Below are positions 1 through 7,890 of a DNA stretch of 64,000 nt, in pieces. This stretch comes from Bacillota bacterium (GTDB taxonomy: Bacteria > Bacillota > Clostridia > Tissierellales > Tissierellaceae): positions 1-64,000 of the forward strand of contig JAEWGC010000011.1 of the NCBI GenBank assembly GCA_023388495.1. Reading direction: 5' to 3'. Numbering within the stretch: position 1 is the first letter of the stretch; each line of letters begins with the position of its first letter. The notes beneath the pieces are model-generated. The model was not told where the DNA came from, did no database searches, and was given only the letters and a program-made list of their open reading frames with translations. Position numbers and translations under genes: made by a program.

Positions 1-489
1 ATAGAAGCAGCAAGGGCTGGGGAATTAGGGAGAGGTTTTGCTGTAGTCGCAGAGGAAATAAGAAAACTTGCAGAAGAATCCAATAAGTTTACAGGGGAAA
101 TTACAAATCTTATAAATGAGCTAACAGCTCAAACAAGGAATTCGGTTAATATTATGAAAGAAGTGGGACAAATTGTTTTTTCTCAAGCAGAAAGTGTGAA
201 TACAACGGACGATAAATTCAGGGGAATAGCAGAAGCAATAGAGATAATGAGGGATATAACTCATAAGGTTAGTCATTCTAGTGATGAAATGGAACAGAAA
301 AAAGAAAGCATTATATCTATAATAGAAAACTTATCGGCAATCTCTGAAGAAAATGCGGCAGCAACTCAGGAAGCATCAGCCTCTGTAGAAGAACAAACTG
401 CTTCTATGGAGGAAATAGCTAATTCAAGTGAAGAGCTTGCAAAAATAGCAGAAGATTTAGATGCACAATTAAGAGTATTTAAGCTATAA
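1..489 (+). CDS. Methyl-accepting chemotaxis protein, C-terminal part (5' end outside window)
   Basis: The frame is open from base 1 and ends at TAA 487-489. The first residues encode the conserved receptor signalling tip (AARAGELGRGFAVVAEEIR), which contacts CheA and CheW. The rest is the descending coiled coil, including the usual SVEEQTASMEEI stretch near the end. Ligand-binding, membrane and HAMP parts lie upstream and cannot be judged. The protein should sit in the inner face of the membrane array and control flagellar rotation through CheA. A hairpin terminator follows at once, so this is the last gene of its transcript. Confidence 0.93.
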   Translation: MEAARAGELGRGFAVVAEEIRKLAEESNKFTGEITNLINELTAQTRNSVNIMKEVGQIVFSQAESVNTTDDKFRGIAEAIEIMRDITHKVSHSSDEMEQKKESIISIIENLSAISEENAAATQEASASVEEQTASMEEIANSSEELAKIAEDLDAQLRVFKL

Positions 490-524
490 TAAGATGCTGG
501 GATTTTTAAAACTACATTAAACAT

Positions 525-552
525 AGCCTTACACATTGTGTAGGGCTTTTTT
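525..552 (+). terminator. Rho-independent terminator after the chemotaxis receptor
   Basis: AGCCTTACA pairs with TGTAGGGCT (one G-T pair) around a short loop, and a run of six T follows. Confidence 0.75.
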
Positions 553-585
553 AATGCAAAAAATGAAATGGAGGGAAATAATAAT

Positions 586-713
586 ATGGGAAATAAGAAA
601 CCACCAATCATAGAAGATGAAAAAATCAAAACCTTTTATTAGAAGAGAGTATAACTACAGAAAAATATGAAGATTATGATGGTGAGATATGGATTGTATT
701 TGGCGATGAGTAA
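586..713 (+). pseudogene. Small acidic protein gene with a frameshift
   Basis: A GGAGGG ribosome site (570-575) precedes ATG 586, but the frame stops at TAG 640-642 after 18 codons. Shifting one frame at about 636 gives a continuous acidic reading (LLLEESITTEKYEDYDGEIW) ending at TAA 711-713. The natural product would be about 42 residues. A single-base loss explains it best. No classical slippery heptamer in the zero frame is visible at the junction. No family is recognised. Confidence 0.4.
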
Positions 714-791
714 AAGTAATTTTATTTGAAGTTATTTTTAAATATAATGATATAATTATAAGAAAGATACTATATGCGGGGGGAGTTCATA

Positions 792-1391
792 TTGAAAGAA
801 ACTAAATATCTATTAAACAAGGGAGTTCAGAGTAGAATAGAGAAACTCTTAATTGATCCTAGTAATTTCAAAGAAATCTCCCAATTGGATAATAAAATAC
901 TATCTGAACCAGGATTTTATTGTATAAGGTTAAGGGAGCAATCTAAGCTACCAACTAGATATCAAATAATTTTAGAATCAAGGGTTTATAAGTATATTTA
1001 TATTGGGAAAGCTGAAAAAACTATTAAACAGAGATTAGAACAAGAGCTAGAACATAAATCACCAGGCACCTTTTTTAGGAGTATAGGGTGTGTTCTAGGA
1101 TATCTGCCCATAAAAGGACATTTAATTGGCAAGGCAAGTAAAGATAACTTTAAATTTTCAAAAAGCGATACAGAAGAAATTATTAATTGGCTAAAGGAGA
1201 ATATAGAGGTTAATATTGTAGCATATGATGACAATTTTGATTTAATAGAGGGTATACTTATTGAAAAATACAATCCATTATTAAATATTAATAAAAATCC
1301 TCTGAAACTTAAAGAGCTGGCTGAAGACAGAAAAAAATGTAAGGATATTGCAGGGGGAGTAAGTGGACCCTATAAGAAAAAATTTAATTAA
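792..1391 (+). CDS. GIY-YIG nuclease-superfamily protein
   Basis: The start chosen is TTG 792, which has a GGGGGGAG ribosome site six bases upstream. An ATG at 774 would place that site inside the gene. The ~199-residue product has GIY-YIG features: the first strand GFYCIRL (about residue 41), the second YIYIGKA (about 68) followed by an Arg (KQRLEQ), and a later Glu in the helix LIEGILIEKYNPLLN, the usual metal-ligand position. These domains cut DNA in restriction enzymes, repair and homing systems. No methylase or partner gene is adjacent, so the role is open: an orphan nuclease or a defence relic. Confidence 0.65.
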   Translation: MKETKYLLNKGVQSRIEKLLIDPSNFKEISQLDNKILSEPGFYCIRLREQSKLPTRYQIILESRVYKYIYIGKAEKTIKQRLEQELEHKSPGTFFRSIGCVLGYLPIKGHLIGKASKDNFKFSKSDTEEIINWLKENIEVNIVAYDDNFDLIEGILIEKYNPLLNINKNPLKLKELAEDRKKCKDIAGGVSGPYKKKFN

Positions 1392-1525
1392 GTGGAATAT
1401 GAGCAATAGTTATATTTTTTAAGCAATAATTAATATTTATTCAATTGTTGAATACTAGGATTCTTGATATGATTAGGCTAGCAAAGGCCATTGCTGATTA
1501 AAGTATAGTCAGGAGGTTATTTATT

Positions 1526-2581
1526 ATGGAGATAGGTCAAGTAATAAGAGAATACAGAAAAAAGAAAAATATAACTCAGGAAGAAATGGCAAATCGACTT
1601 GGAGTTACAGCACCAGCAGTTAATAAGTGGGAAAATGGAAATTCCCAACCGGACATTATGCTATTAGCTCCTATTGCTAGATTGCTTAATATAACACCAG
1701 ATATCCTATTGTCCTTTGAAGAGGAACTAAGAGAGGAAGAAATAAATAATATTGTTTATCAAATAAATGAAAAATTTAAAAGTGAAAGTTATAAGGAAGT
1801 TTTCAAGTGGTCAAAAGAGAAAATTGATCAGTATCCTAATTGTGAACAATTAATCTGGCAAGTAGCTCTAATTTTAGATGCATGGCGTTTAACAAAGAAA
1901 GTTCCAGACTCAGAAAAATATGAAGATTATATCAACAGTTGCTATGAAAGAGCACTAGAAAGCCAGGACGAAAATATCAGGACTAGGGCAGCTGATTCTT
2001 TATTTGGATTTTATTCGAGGAAGGAAGAATATGAAAAAGCAGAAGAATATTTAAATTATTTTTCTAATCAAAACCCAGAAAGAAAAAGAAAACAAGCTTT
2101 TATTTATAGCAAAACAAATAAGATTAAGGAAGCATATAAGACCTATGAAGAGCTGTTATTCTCTGGATATGGCATGATGAGTATGGTTTTTCAGAATATG
2201 TATATCTTGGCCATGAAAGATAAAGATAAGGAAAAGGCCTACAAGCTTGTAGAGAAACAAAGAGATTTAGCAGAAGTTTTTGAAATGGGAGACTACTATA
2301 AAGAATCTTGTAAGCTTGATTGGGTAGCAGCAGAAAAAGATGTGGTTGAAACCATAGCAACTATGGAAAAGATGCTTGCTAGTGCTAATAAAATATTAGA
2401 CTTTACCAAATCAAGCTTATACAATCATATGGAATTTAAGGAAATTGAAGAAAATTTTATTGCTGAAATGCATAAGAATTTGTTGCTAGCTTTTGGAGAT
2501 AAAGAAACATATGATTACATGATAGGAAATAAGCGATGGCAAGAATTAGTAAATGGTAATACTGATATTATAGGGAACTAA
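1526..2581 (+). CDS. XRE-family transcriptional regulator with TPR-like C-terminal domain
   Basis: Residues 1-60 form a Cro/C1 helix-turn-helix (ITQEEMANRLGVTAPAVNKWE). The remaining ~290 residues are helical, with repeated E/K/Y-rich pairs (YEKAEEYLNYFSNQNPE, KIKEAYKTYEELLF) like tetratricopeptide repeats. This layout is common in Firmicutes and in peptide-responsive (RRNPP-like) regulators. No small peptide gene was found next to it, so quorum sensing is only a possibility. AGGAGG (1510-1515) sets the ATG start. It is transcribed alone and is followed by a terminator. Confidence 0.8.
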   Translation: MEIGQVIREYRKKKNITQEEMANRLGVTAPAVNKWENGNSQPDIMLLAPIARLLNITPDILLSFEEELREEEINNIVYQINEKFKSESYKEVFKWSKEKIDQYPNCEQLIWQVALILDAWRLTKKVPDSEKYEDYINSCYERALESQDENIRTRAADSLFGFYSRKEEYEKAEEYLNYFSNQNPERKRKQAFIYSKTNKIKEAYKTYEELLFSGYGMMSMVFQNMYILAMKDKDKEKAYKLVEKQRDLAEVFEMGDYYKESCKLDWVAAEKDVVETIATMEKMLASANKILDFTKSSLYNHMEFKEIEENFIAEMHKNLLLAFGDKETYDYMIGNKRWQELVNGNTDIIGN

Positions 2582-2635
2582 TCAAAAAACTGCCTTTATA
2601 AAGTAAATATGAGATATGAAATTAACAAGCATTTT

Positions 2636-2665
2636 AATAGCCTTCATAAAGTTGAGGGCTATTTT
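2636..2665 (+). terminator. Terminator after the XRE regulator
   Basis: AATAGCCTTCA pairs with TGAGGGCTATT (one wobble) around a six-base loop, followed by a short T run. Confidence 0.65.
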
Positions 2666-2858
2666 TGCAAAAAATTGAACAGGGGTAGATAACAATATTA
2701 TAAGAAATAATTTCCCTATTAGATAATCCAAATGATTAAACAAAGTAGTGATAGAAAATATGAGTTTATTTGATAAAGTCTATATGATACAATGTCTATA
2801 ATTAAAGGATTATAAGGGCTAAAGAAATATATTAAAAGATTAAAAAAGGAGTGAACAT

Positions 2859-3635
2859 ATGGAACACAAAGAAAAACTGGATTTGTATCAAAGCGCTATT
2901 GATGAATTAAGACCATTTGAGGGTGAAATGTTGAGGCAGGTAAAAGACTTTTATCGGGTTGGTTTAACATGGACTTCTAATGCATTAGAGGGTAATTCTT
3001 TAACTGAAAGTGAAACCAAGGTTTTAATAGAAGATGGATTAACAGTTGGAGGTAAACCTCTTAGGGATATGTTTGAAGCCGTAGATCATGCAAAAGCATA
3101 TGATTATATGTTCACTTTACTTGAAAATAAAGAAATTAAAGAATCTGATATCCTATACCTACATAAGCTCTTTTATCAAAATATTGAAGAAGAATTTGCC
3201 GGAAAATATCGTGATATTCCTGTTTTTATATCAGGATCTAATTACCCAGTAACAAAGGTAGAAAATATCCAAACTGAAATAGAGGAACTATGCAAGTGGA
3301 TAAGTAAAGAAAGAAAAAAATATCACCCAGTAGAATTTGCAGCATTACTCCATAAGAAGTTTGTATTTATTCATCCCTATAAAGATGGAAATGGAAGGGT
3401 AGCAAGGCTACTTATGAATACTGCACTGATACAAGATGGATATTTACCTGCATTAATTCCTCCAATTCTAAGAAGTGAATATATTAAATTACTGGAAAAA
3501 GCTCATGAAGATGATAGACCATTTATTAATTTTATTGCTGAAAGAGAATTAGAGTCACAAAAGGATTTTTTAAGACTCCTTCATATACCCCTTCCTAAGT
3601 TAGAGCAAAATGATGATGGAATGCGGATGGAGTGA
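2859..3635 (+). CDS. Fic-domain protein (predicted AMP transferase), N-terminal inhibitory motif
   Basis: Fic enzymes move AMP, or sometimes another phosphate group, from a nucleotide to hydroxyl side chains of target proteins. The catalytic loop HPYKDGNGRVARLLMN (about residues 171-186) keeps the motif His and the GNGR phosphate-binding part. Near the N-terminus SNALEGN fits the (S/T)xxxE(G/N) inhibitory helix, so this is an intramolecularly inhibited (class II) Fic protein. At 258 residues it is compact, with no winged-helix extension. AAGGAG lies ahead of ATG. No antitoxin gene is beside it, consistent with self-inhibition. The target is unknown. Confidence 0.88.
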   Translation: MEHKEKLDLYQSAIDELRPFEGEMLRQVKDFYRVGLTWTSNALEGNSLTESETKVLIEDGLTVGGKPLRDMFEAVDHAKAYDYMFTLLENKEIKESDILYLHKLFYQNIEEEFAGKYRDIPVFISGSNYPVTKVENIQTEIEELCKWISKERKKYHPVEFAALLHKKFVFIHPYKDGNGRVARLLMNTALIQDGYLPALIPPILRSEYIKLLEKAHEDDRPFINFIAERELESQKDFLRLLHIPLPKLEQNDDGMRME

Positions 3636-3737
3636 AGTTAGGACATTCTAGAAATAATGTGGATTAGAAAAACATATAAATTGTAGACACGATTTTCCGA
3701 ATACTATAAAGTATAGAAAAGTAAGGAAGTGTCTAGA

Positions 3738-4000
3738 ATGTCAAAAAGATATACAGAAGAATATAAAAACACCATTGTAGAGCTTTACAATTCCGATAAA
3801 ACACTTGCTGAGATTAATAGTGAATATGGACTACCTAAATTCACAATATTAACATGGGTAAAGAAAGCTGAACCAATTGCAGTAGATAATAATAAAATAA
3901 TTACACAAGCTGATTATCAAGTATGCTTAAGAAAATGGCTAGAATTGAAGAGGAAAATAAAATATTAAAAAAAGCCATGGCCATATTTGCAAAGAAGTAA
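3738..4000 (+). pseudogene. IS3-family transposase OrfA, frameshifted
   Basis: ATG 3738, with AAGGAAG upstream, opens a helix-turn-helix transposase start (MSKRYTEEYKNTIVELYNSD; LPKFTILTWVKKA). Near 3920 the natural reading moves to another frame, which continues through the typical OrfA leucine-zipper end (RIEEENKILKKAMAIFAKK) and stops at 3998-4000. In the original frame the protein ends at 3968 as a 76-residue product with a nonsense tail. Confidence 0.8.
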
Positions 4001-4034
4001 GCTCAATATATAAGTTCATTAACTTGACGAAGGC

Positions 4035-4169
4035 CTAATTCTTCATAGTGATTTAGGAATTCAATTTACAATTTATGAATTTGGAAAATATGTTAAAGAA
4101 CACAAGCTAATTCACTCCTTTAGCTGTAAAGAAGGCCCCTATGATAATGCTTGTATAGAATCCTTGTAA
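4035..4169 (+). pseudogene. IS3-family transposase OrfB, C-terminal remnant
   Basis: The frame encodes LILHSDLGIQFTIYEFGKYV and then FSCKEGPYDNACIESL. This is the region around the second catalytic Asp and the last catalytic Glu of the DDE integrase fold (family pattern HSDxGxQY ... NPYDNACIES). It ends in TAA 4167-4169. There is no start, and the N-terminal two thirds are missing. Confidence 0.8.
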
Positions 4170-4223
4170 AATTTATTCGAGAAAATGTGTCTACTTTATT
4201 AACATAGGTCCAATTTGAACATG

Positions 4224-4244
4224 CCCCTGTCAAGTAGACAGGGG
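4224..4244. repeat. Perfect hairpin CCCCTGTC-N5-GACAGGGG
   Basis: Eight-base perfect arms flank a five-base loop 29 bases after the IS3 right end, followed by six A on this strand, so it would read as a terminator on the minus strand. It could end transcripts entering from the right or be part of another vanished element. Confidence 0.5.
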
Positions 4245-4263
4245 AAAAAACAAAAGTCTTTGC

Positions 4264-4360
4264 ATGCCATTCGTTTAATTACGATTGGCATAATTAATTG
4301 TGCGCCCAGCATTGGGCGTAAACTAGTCGGTGAAAGTCCGATACGGGGGTTGATAGGGAT
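4264..4360 (+). mobile_element. 5' fragment of a group II intron beside a hairpin
   Basis: From 4300 the sequence GTGCGCCCAGCATTGGGCG, followed by ACTAGTCGGTGAAAGTCCGA, looks like the 5' end and start of domain I of a bacterial group II intron. The match fades after about 4360, and no intron-encoded reverse transcriptase or domain V/VI is present. Just upstream, ATGCCATTCG (4264-4273) pairs with CGATTGGCAT (4282-4291) with one mismatch. Class C group II introns are known to insert beside hairpins, so the position is consistent. This is a dead fragment. Confidence 0.6.
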
Positions 4361-4412
4361 CTCTACTTTAATAGAATTTTAGCTTAAATACGTCTTAGGA
4401 AACAAAGGTTGA

Positions 4413-4763
4413 TTAATTTTCCGTAATGGTTTCTTGCTCAAAAAGAATCCACTTTCCATTTATTTTAACTATAACATTATTTTCATAATAAGCATATTCA
4501 GAGCCCTCACATCCGAAATTGCTTTGAGCATTTTCAGCAGGCAACTCTGAACCATCAACCGATGAGATAATAGTTCCTATAATATCTACATTATCTGCAT
4601 CAACAAAAATTTCAGTGTTAGTATCCATGTAAATGGAGTCATCAATCATTACCATAGGCCGCTTATCCCATTTTAAGTCTTCTTGTGCAGGTTTTTTAGA
4701 ATATCCTGTAACCATAACAAACAAATATGCTAAGAATAAAAGAATAGCTAACATTTTTTTCAT
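4413..4763 (-). CDS. Small secreted protein, former lipoprotein type (lipobox Cys replaced by Tyr)
   Basis: The 116-residue product starts with a signal-like MKKMLAILLFLAYLFVMVTG and continues YSKKP, where related clostridial proteins have Cys-Ser after the Gly. The lipid-attachment Cys therefore seems lost (codon TAT). The mature part, with PMVMIDDSIYMDT, SSVDGSELPAENAQSNFG and NGKWILFE, matches a small extracellular family of unknown function that I recognise only by pattern. AGGAGGG precedes ATG. It is transcribed alone, toward the intron fragment. Without the Cys it may be membrane-tethered by its signal helix or released. Confidence 0.6.
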   Translation of the reverse strand: MKKMLAILLFLAYLFVMVTGYSKKPAQEDLKWDKRPMVMIDDSIYMDTNTEIFVDADNVDIIGTIISSVDGSELPAENAQSNFGCEGSEYAYYENNVIVKINGKWILFEQETITEN

Positions 4764-5070
4764 TAGATCCCTCCTAAAAATTCTATGATATAGAGTATCA
4801 GTTTAGGAATATTTTATAGATTATTGTTTAAATTATAAATTTAATGTATCAAGTCGCTTAGAGCGTGACGTCTTAGCTAAGAAAAAATAATCCGCACAAA
4901 CATTATTATATTTAATTGTAGCAAAATTAATGAGAAAATTCTATTCCTTATTATCCACGATTACAATTTTAAATTTTAAAAAATCTTGTAGGGAAAACAT
5001 TCTTTCAAACGTTATTTAAGTAAGAGCACAAAAAGCTCTATAAAGTGAAAGTATATGATATCATTAATAA
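4764..5070. other. Intergenic region with no recognisable gene
   Basis: AT-rich sequence between the divergent secreted-protein gene and the broken secreted-protein gene. It must hold the promoter for the minus-strand gene. I see no coding similarity, clear hairpin or repeat in it. Confidence 0.5.
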
Positions 5071-5082
5071 TTAAAAAAGGTT

Positions 5083-5501
5083 ATGACTTTTTTCGTAATA
5101 GGAATGCTATTTCTAAATCAAAGCATTCCAACATTTGCAGAGATGTGACCAAATGTGTATTACGGTGTTGGTGCAGAAATAACCATTACTCCACAGTGGG
5201 AAAACACTAATGATGTGAAGCTTGACTTGTATTTTATAAATGGTAAAGTAGAATGTGTAGGTATAATTAACGGGATTTCTGGTACTTCAAGCATATCTGC
5301 AACATTTAAATTGGAGCGTAAGGGAATGTTGGGTTGGTCACTTGAAAACGCTTGGAAAAAAGTTCAAAAGGAGAATCTCTATCATTCTTTGAAACTGAGG
5401 CTGTTACAAAGGGATATACTTATGGTCTTAGTGTAACTGCAAAAGTTACAAGAAATGGAGTGACAGAAACAGTGAAGACTTCAGTAGAAGGAAAGTATTA
5501 A
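5083..5501 (+). pseudogene. Small secreted protein gene broken by a TGA and a frameshift
   Basis: ATG 5083 opens a signal peptide (MTFFVIGMLFLNQSIPTFAE), then an in-frame TGA (5146-5148) and a continued frame PNVYYGVGAEITITPQW. Close to 5365 the sensible reading moves to the next frame (SFFETEAVTKGYTYGLSVTA) and ends at TAA 5499-5501 with KTSVEGKY. The intact product would be ~135 residues, exported and beta-rich. Two separate lesions point to decay. The family is not named with confidence. Confidence 0.65.
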
Positions 5502-5567
5502 TTATGAAATTAAATTTAAGAGGTGTATATTAAAGAAGTATCAGTAGGAGGAGGGTAGGTTTAAGCT

Positions 5568-6305
5568 ATGTTCAATAAAAAGTTTATAACTGCAGTAGAT
5601 AAATTAACATTAGGAATAGTATTATTAGTACTTTTTGTTCTTGTGGGTTATTCTCAAAAAGTGAATAACCCAAATAAAATTCAAATAAAAGAAAATCCGA
5701 TAAAATCTATATCAAATAGAGAAGCATCTTTTGAATCTCCAAAGAAATCAGTAGCAGAAATATTAAGTGATTTGGCTAATCAGAAATTTTTGATCAAAGA
5801 AGATAAAATTAGTGATTGTGATTACGAAACTATTGCGAACTTTGGGAAAGCTTTTGTAAATCTTTATACTGGAGCTGTTGCAAAACAAGAAAGAGTATCA
5901 TTTGAAAATTATATCTCAAATGAAAACCTACTTAAATTTGTAAATAAGATGTTAGAATTGGAACAAAAGAAGGAGTTAAAGGGTGGAATTGGTGTGATTT
6001 TCGGTTTAGAAAATGAATTTAATGAATTAGAGTTCAGGATTCTCAATGAAAACCTTTGCTACTTAAACTTATATTTTTCTAACCAAGGATCTGGAATGAG
6101 TTGCAAAATGCTAGTTCAATCTGAAAAAAAGTCATTAAAAATTTCTGATTTGTATTTTGGAAACAAAGATGGTGTAGATACTATTGTAACGGGTCACCAC
6201 AAGGTTAGAAAACTTGATAATCCAGAGTTATGGGATGACCAAGAATGGATTAATGGTGTTTTTGAAAAACTTGAAAAATACGAATATGAACTTTTAAATA
6301 AGTAG
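5568..6305 (+). CDS. Predicted exported or membrane-anchored protein of unknown function
   Basis: The N-terminus carries a hydrophobic segment (LTLGIVLLVLFVLVGYSQK) that would be a lipoprotein signal if Tyr were Cys. Here too the lipobox position reads G-Y-S, so it may be a signal anchor. The ~210-residue outer part is charged, with no motif I can name. GGAGGAGGG lies just before ATG. It is followed 46 bases later by a true lipoprotein gene, and the two may be co-transcribed. No function is proposed. Confidence 0.65.
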   Translation: MFNKKFITAVDKLTLGIVLLVLFVLVGYSQKVNNPNKIQIKENPIKSISNREASFESPKKSVAEILSDLANQKFLIKEDKISDCDYETIANFGKAFVNLYTGAVAKQERVSFENYISNENLLKFVNKMLELEQKKELKGGIGVIFGLENEFNELEFRILNENLCYLNLYFSNQGSGMSCKMLVQSEKKSLKISDLYFGNKDGVDTIVTGHHKVRKLDNPELWDDQEWINGVFEKLEKYEYELLNK

Positions 6306-6351
6306 TTTTATGTGAAGCAAAAAGATTTTATATTTGAGGAGATGAAACACA

Positions 6352-6882
6352 GTGAAAAAGTTTAAGGTTATATTTATTATGATTAGTTTATTATTAATAT
6401 TATTAGTTTTAGCATCTTGCCAAAATAAGATGATTCAAGAGCCAGGAATCAAAGTTTCATATGATTCTAATGAATTAAAGGTGATTCATTATTTGAATAG
6501 AAATAATAAAGAGAAAGAAGATATTGAAGAAGGGATAAAAGATGTTATGGTTGGTAAAAGATTTATTGATTTGCCAATGATTGATTTTGGAGATAAAATT
6601 GAAATTGAAGCTCTGAATTTTGAAACTACTGAGTTTGAAGTTTATGATTACATAGTAGATGAAAGAGGAAATATTGTTTCAGATTATAGTGTAGAACCAT
6701 TTGCGATAACTTTAGTTGATAACGGAAATGCAGAAGTTATATTTGAAAAAAATGAGGATTTAGAAATATATAATGATTATCAGATTGAAGGAAAATCTAT
6801 ACATTGCTTATTAATCAGGAGTAAAATAGGTAAGTCTTCTTATGCATTTGGAACACTTGTATTAGGTGTTGATAAGGAGTAA
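6352..6882 (+). CDS. Putative lipoprotein of unknown function
   Basis: The start is GTG 6352 with GAGGAGATG upstream. The signal peptide ends in the lipobox LVLASC (Cys about residue 23), so diacylglyceryl attachment and surface display are expected. The mature part (~150 residues) is acidic with alternating strands (IDLPMIDFGDKIEIEALNFE), suggesting a beta-sandwich. I recognise no family. It lies between a predicted anchored protein and a YcxB-like membrane protein, in a stretch of small cell-surface genes. Confidence 0.65.
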   Translation: MKKFKVIFIMISLLLILLVLASCQNKMIQEPGIKVSYDSNELKVIHYLNRNNKEKEDIEEGIKDVMVGKRFIDLPMIDFGDKIEIEALNFETTEFEVYDYIVDERGNIVSDYSVEPFAITLVDNGNAEVIFEKNEDLEIYNDYQIEGKSIHCLLIRSKIGKSSYAFGTLVLGVDKE

Positions 6883-6985
6883 TAACTTTAAATATTTAAC
6901 TCTATGTTTAGTGCACATCATTTATAAAATGTACATAAGTATATAATTGCGAAACAGGGATTATTTATATAATAGGAGGAAATGT

Positions 6986-7621
6986 ATGGAGTTTGTTTTC
7001 GTTTTAACCAAGTATAATGATGTATCATTCAAGCCACAAGTAAGTAAGGCATTAGAAAAGAGAACAGAATTAGTTTCAAGAAAAGAACACCCTCAGGTAT
7101 GGAAATTTGTAGATAAAATGAACTCGAAGGAAAAAGCCTCTGAAGAAGTGCTGAAAAAGCGACATAGTAGACATAAGGTATATGGAATATTTTTACTGCT
7201 TCTAGGTTTTTTTCTATTAATTCCTTCCCTGCTGGAGCCAAAGGAAATGCTAATACCGTTACTAGTAGGTGCATTTACAGTTTGTATAGGAATATTAAAC
7301 TTTAGGTATGGAAGAAAATCGAAAAAGGTAAAGCTAACATCATTTGATAAAGCTGCAATAAAGCTATTTAGGGAATATGAAAAAATCCCTACAGTTACAG
7401 TTACCTTTACTAATGATAAAGTTCAGTTAGTAGGAAATGTTACAATTGGTTATAGTGAAATAGAAAAAATTTTCATCACAGAGGATTTAATTATCTTAAT
7501 TTGGAATGAAAGAATTACTGTTTTACAAAAGAAGGATTTATCGTCTTGTAATGTAGAAGAATTTATAAAATTTATTACATACAAATCACATAATTTATTT
7601 GAAATAGTGAAAATCATTTAA
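6986..7621 (+). CDS. YcxB-like two-helix membrane protein
   Basis: ATG 6986 is preferred over the earlier in-frame codon at 6947 because AGGAGG (6974-6979) lies the right distance before it. The product is ~211 residues: a charged N-terminal part, two membrane helices (about 64-82 and 88-107), and a C-terminal strand-rich domain (VTFTNDKVQLVGNVTIGYSE, then IFITEDLIILIW). That domain resembles the YcxB C-terminal domain of Bacillus. The biochemical role of this family is not established. It is the last gene of the surface-protein cluster. Confidence 0.65.
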   Translation: MEFVFVLTKYNDVSFKPQVSKALEKRTELVSRKEHPQVWKFVDKMNSKEKASEEVLKKRHSRHKVYGIFLLLLGFFLLIPSLLEPKEMLIPLLVGAFTVCIGILNFRYGRKSKKVKLTSFDKAAIKLFREYEKIPTVTVTFTNDKVQLVGNVTIGYSEIEKIFITEDLIILIWNERITVLQKKDLSSCNVEEFIKFITYKSHNLFEIVKII

Positions 7622-7640
7622 TATTTGATAAAATGCCACA

Positions 7641-7751
7641 CACACTTGTGACTTCAGTCATGAGTTAGTGGAAAGGTTTATATATCACATTATTTATTAC
7701 GACTCAGTAAAATGGATAGGTAATGTAATCATTGGCCATAAGCTTTATTAG
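7641..7751 (+). pseudogene. Possible recombinase C-terminal remnant
   Basis: A short open stretch reads HELVERFIYHIIYYDSVKW and ends at TAG 7749-7751. The pattern 'ELVxRFIxxIxYY' recalls the end of the coiled-coil domain of large serine recombinases. There is no start and no catalytic domain. The resemblance is weak and could be chance. Confidence 0.2.
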
Positions 7752-7890
7752 ATGAAGTGGAATAAATTCCTATTTGACAAAAGAGTATCCAGAATAAAAA
7801 AAGTAAATGAAAGAATCTTTGATATAAAGATTATCCTTACAAGGATAAAATAATGATATAAATTATGAAGAACAAAGCCTTCAAAGAAAT

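Larger units (their letters stand above)
3682..4195 (+). mobile_element. IS3-family element, internally deleted, with both terminal inverted repeats
   Basis: The left end GTAGACACGATTTTCCGAAT (from 3683) matches the complement of the right end (GTAGACACATTTTCTCGAAT, ending about 4194) with small differences. Between them are remnants of orfA (3738-4000, frameshifted) and the last part of orfB (4035-4169). The element is ~0.5 kb, against 1.2-1.5 kb for a complete IS3-type element, so most of the DDE domain is gone and it cannot move itself. I did not find a clear target-site duplication. Confidence 0.8.

Noticed and set aside
1526..2581. XRE regulator plus nearby small peptide as a quorum-sensing pair
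   Set aside because: No signal-peptide-bearing small frame with a ribosome site was found directly downstream; only a terminator lies there.
2859..3635. Fic protein as part of a toxin-antitoxin pair
   Set aside because: The inhibitory motif is inside the protein, and no small antitoxin gene (FicA-like) is adjacent.
4860..5040. Short AT-rich frames as a gene between the two secreted-protein genes
   Set aside because: All frames are short, without ribosome sites or any recognisable residues.
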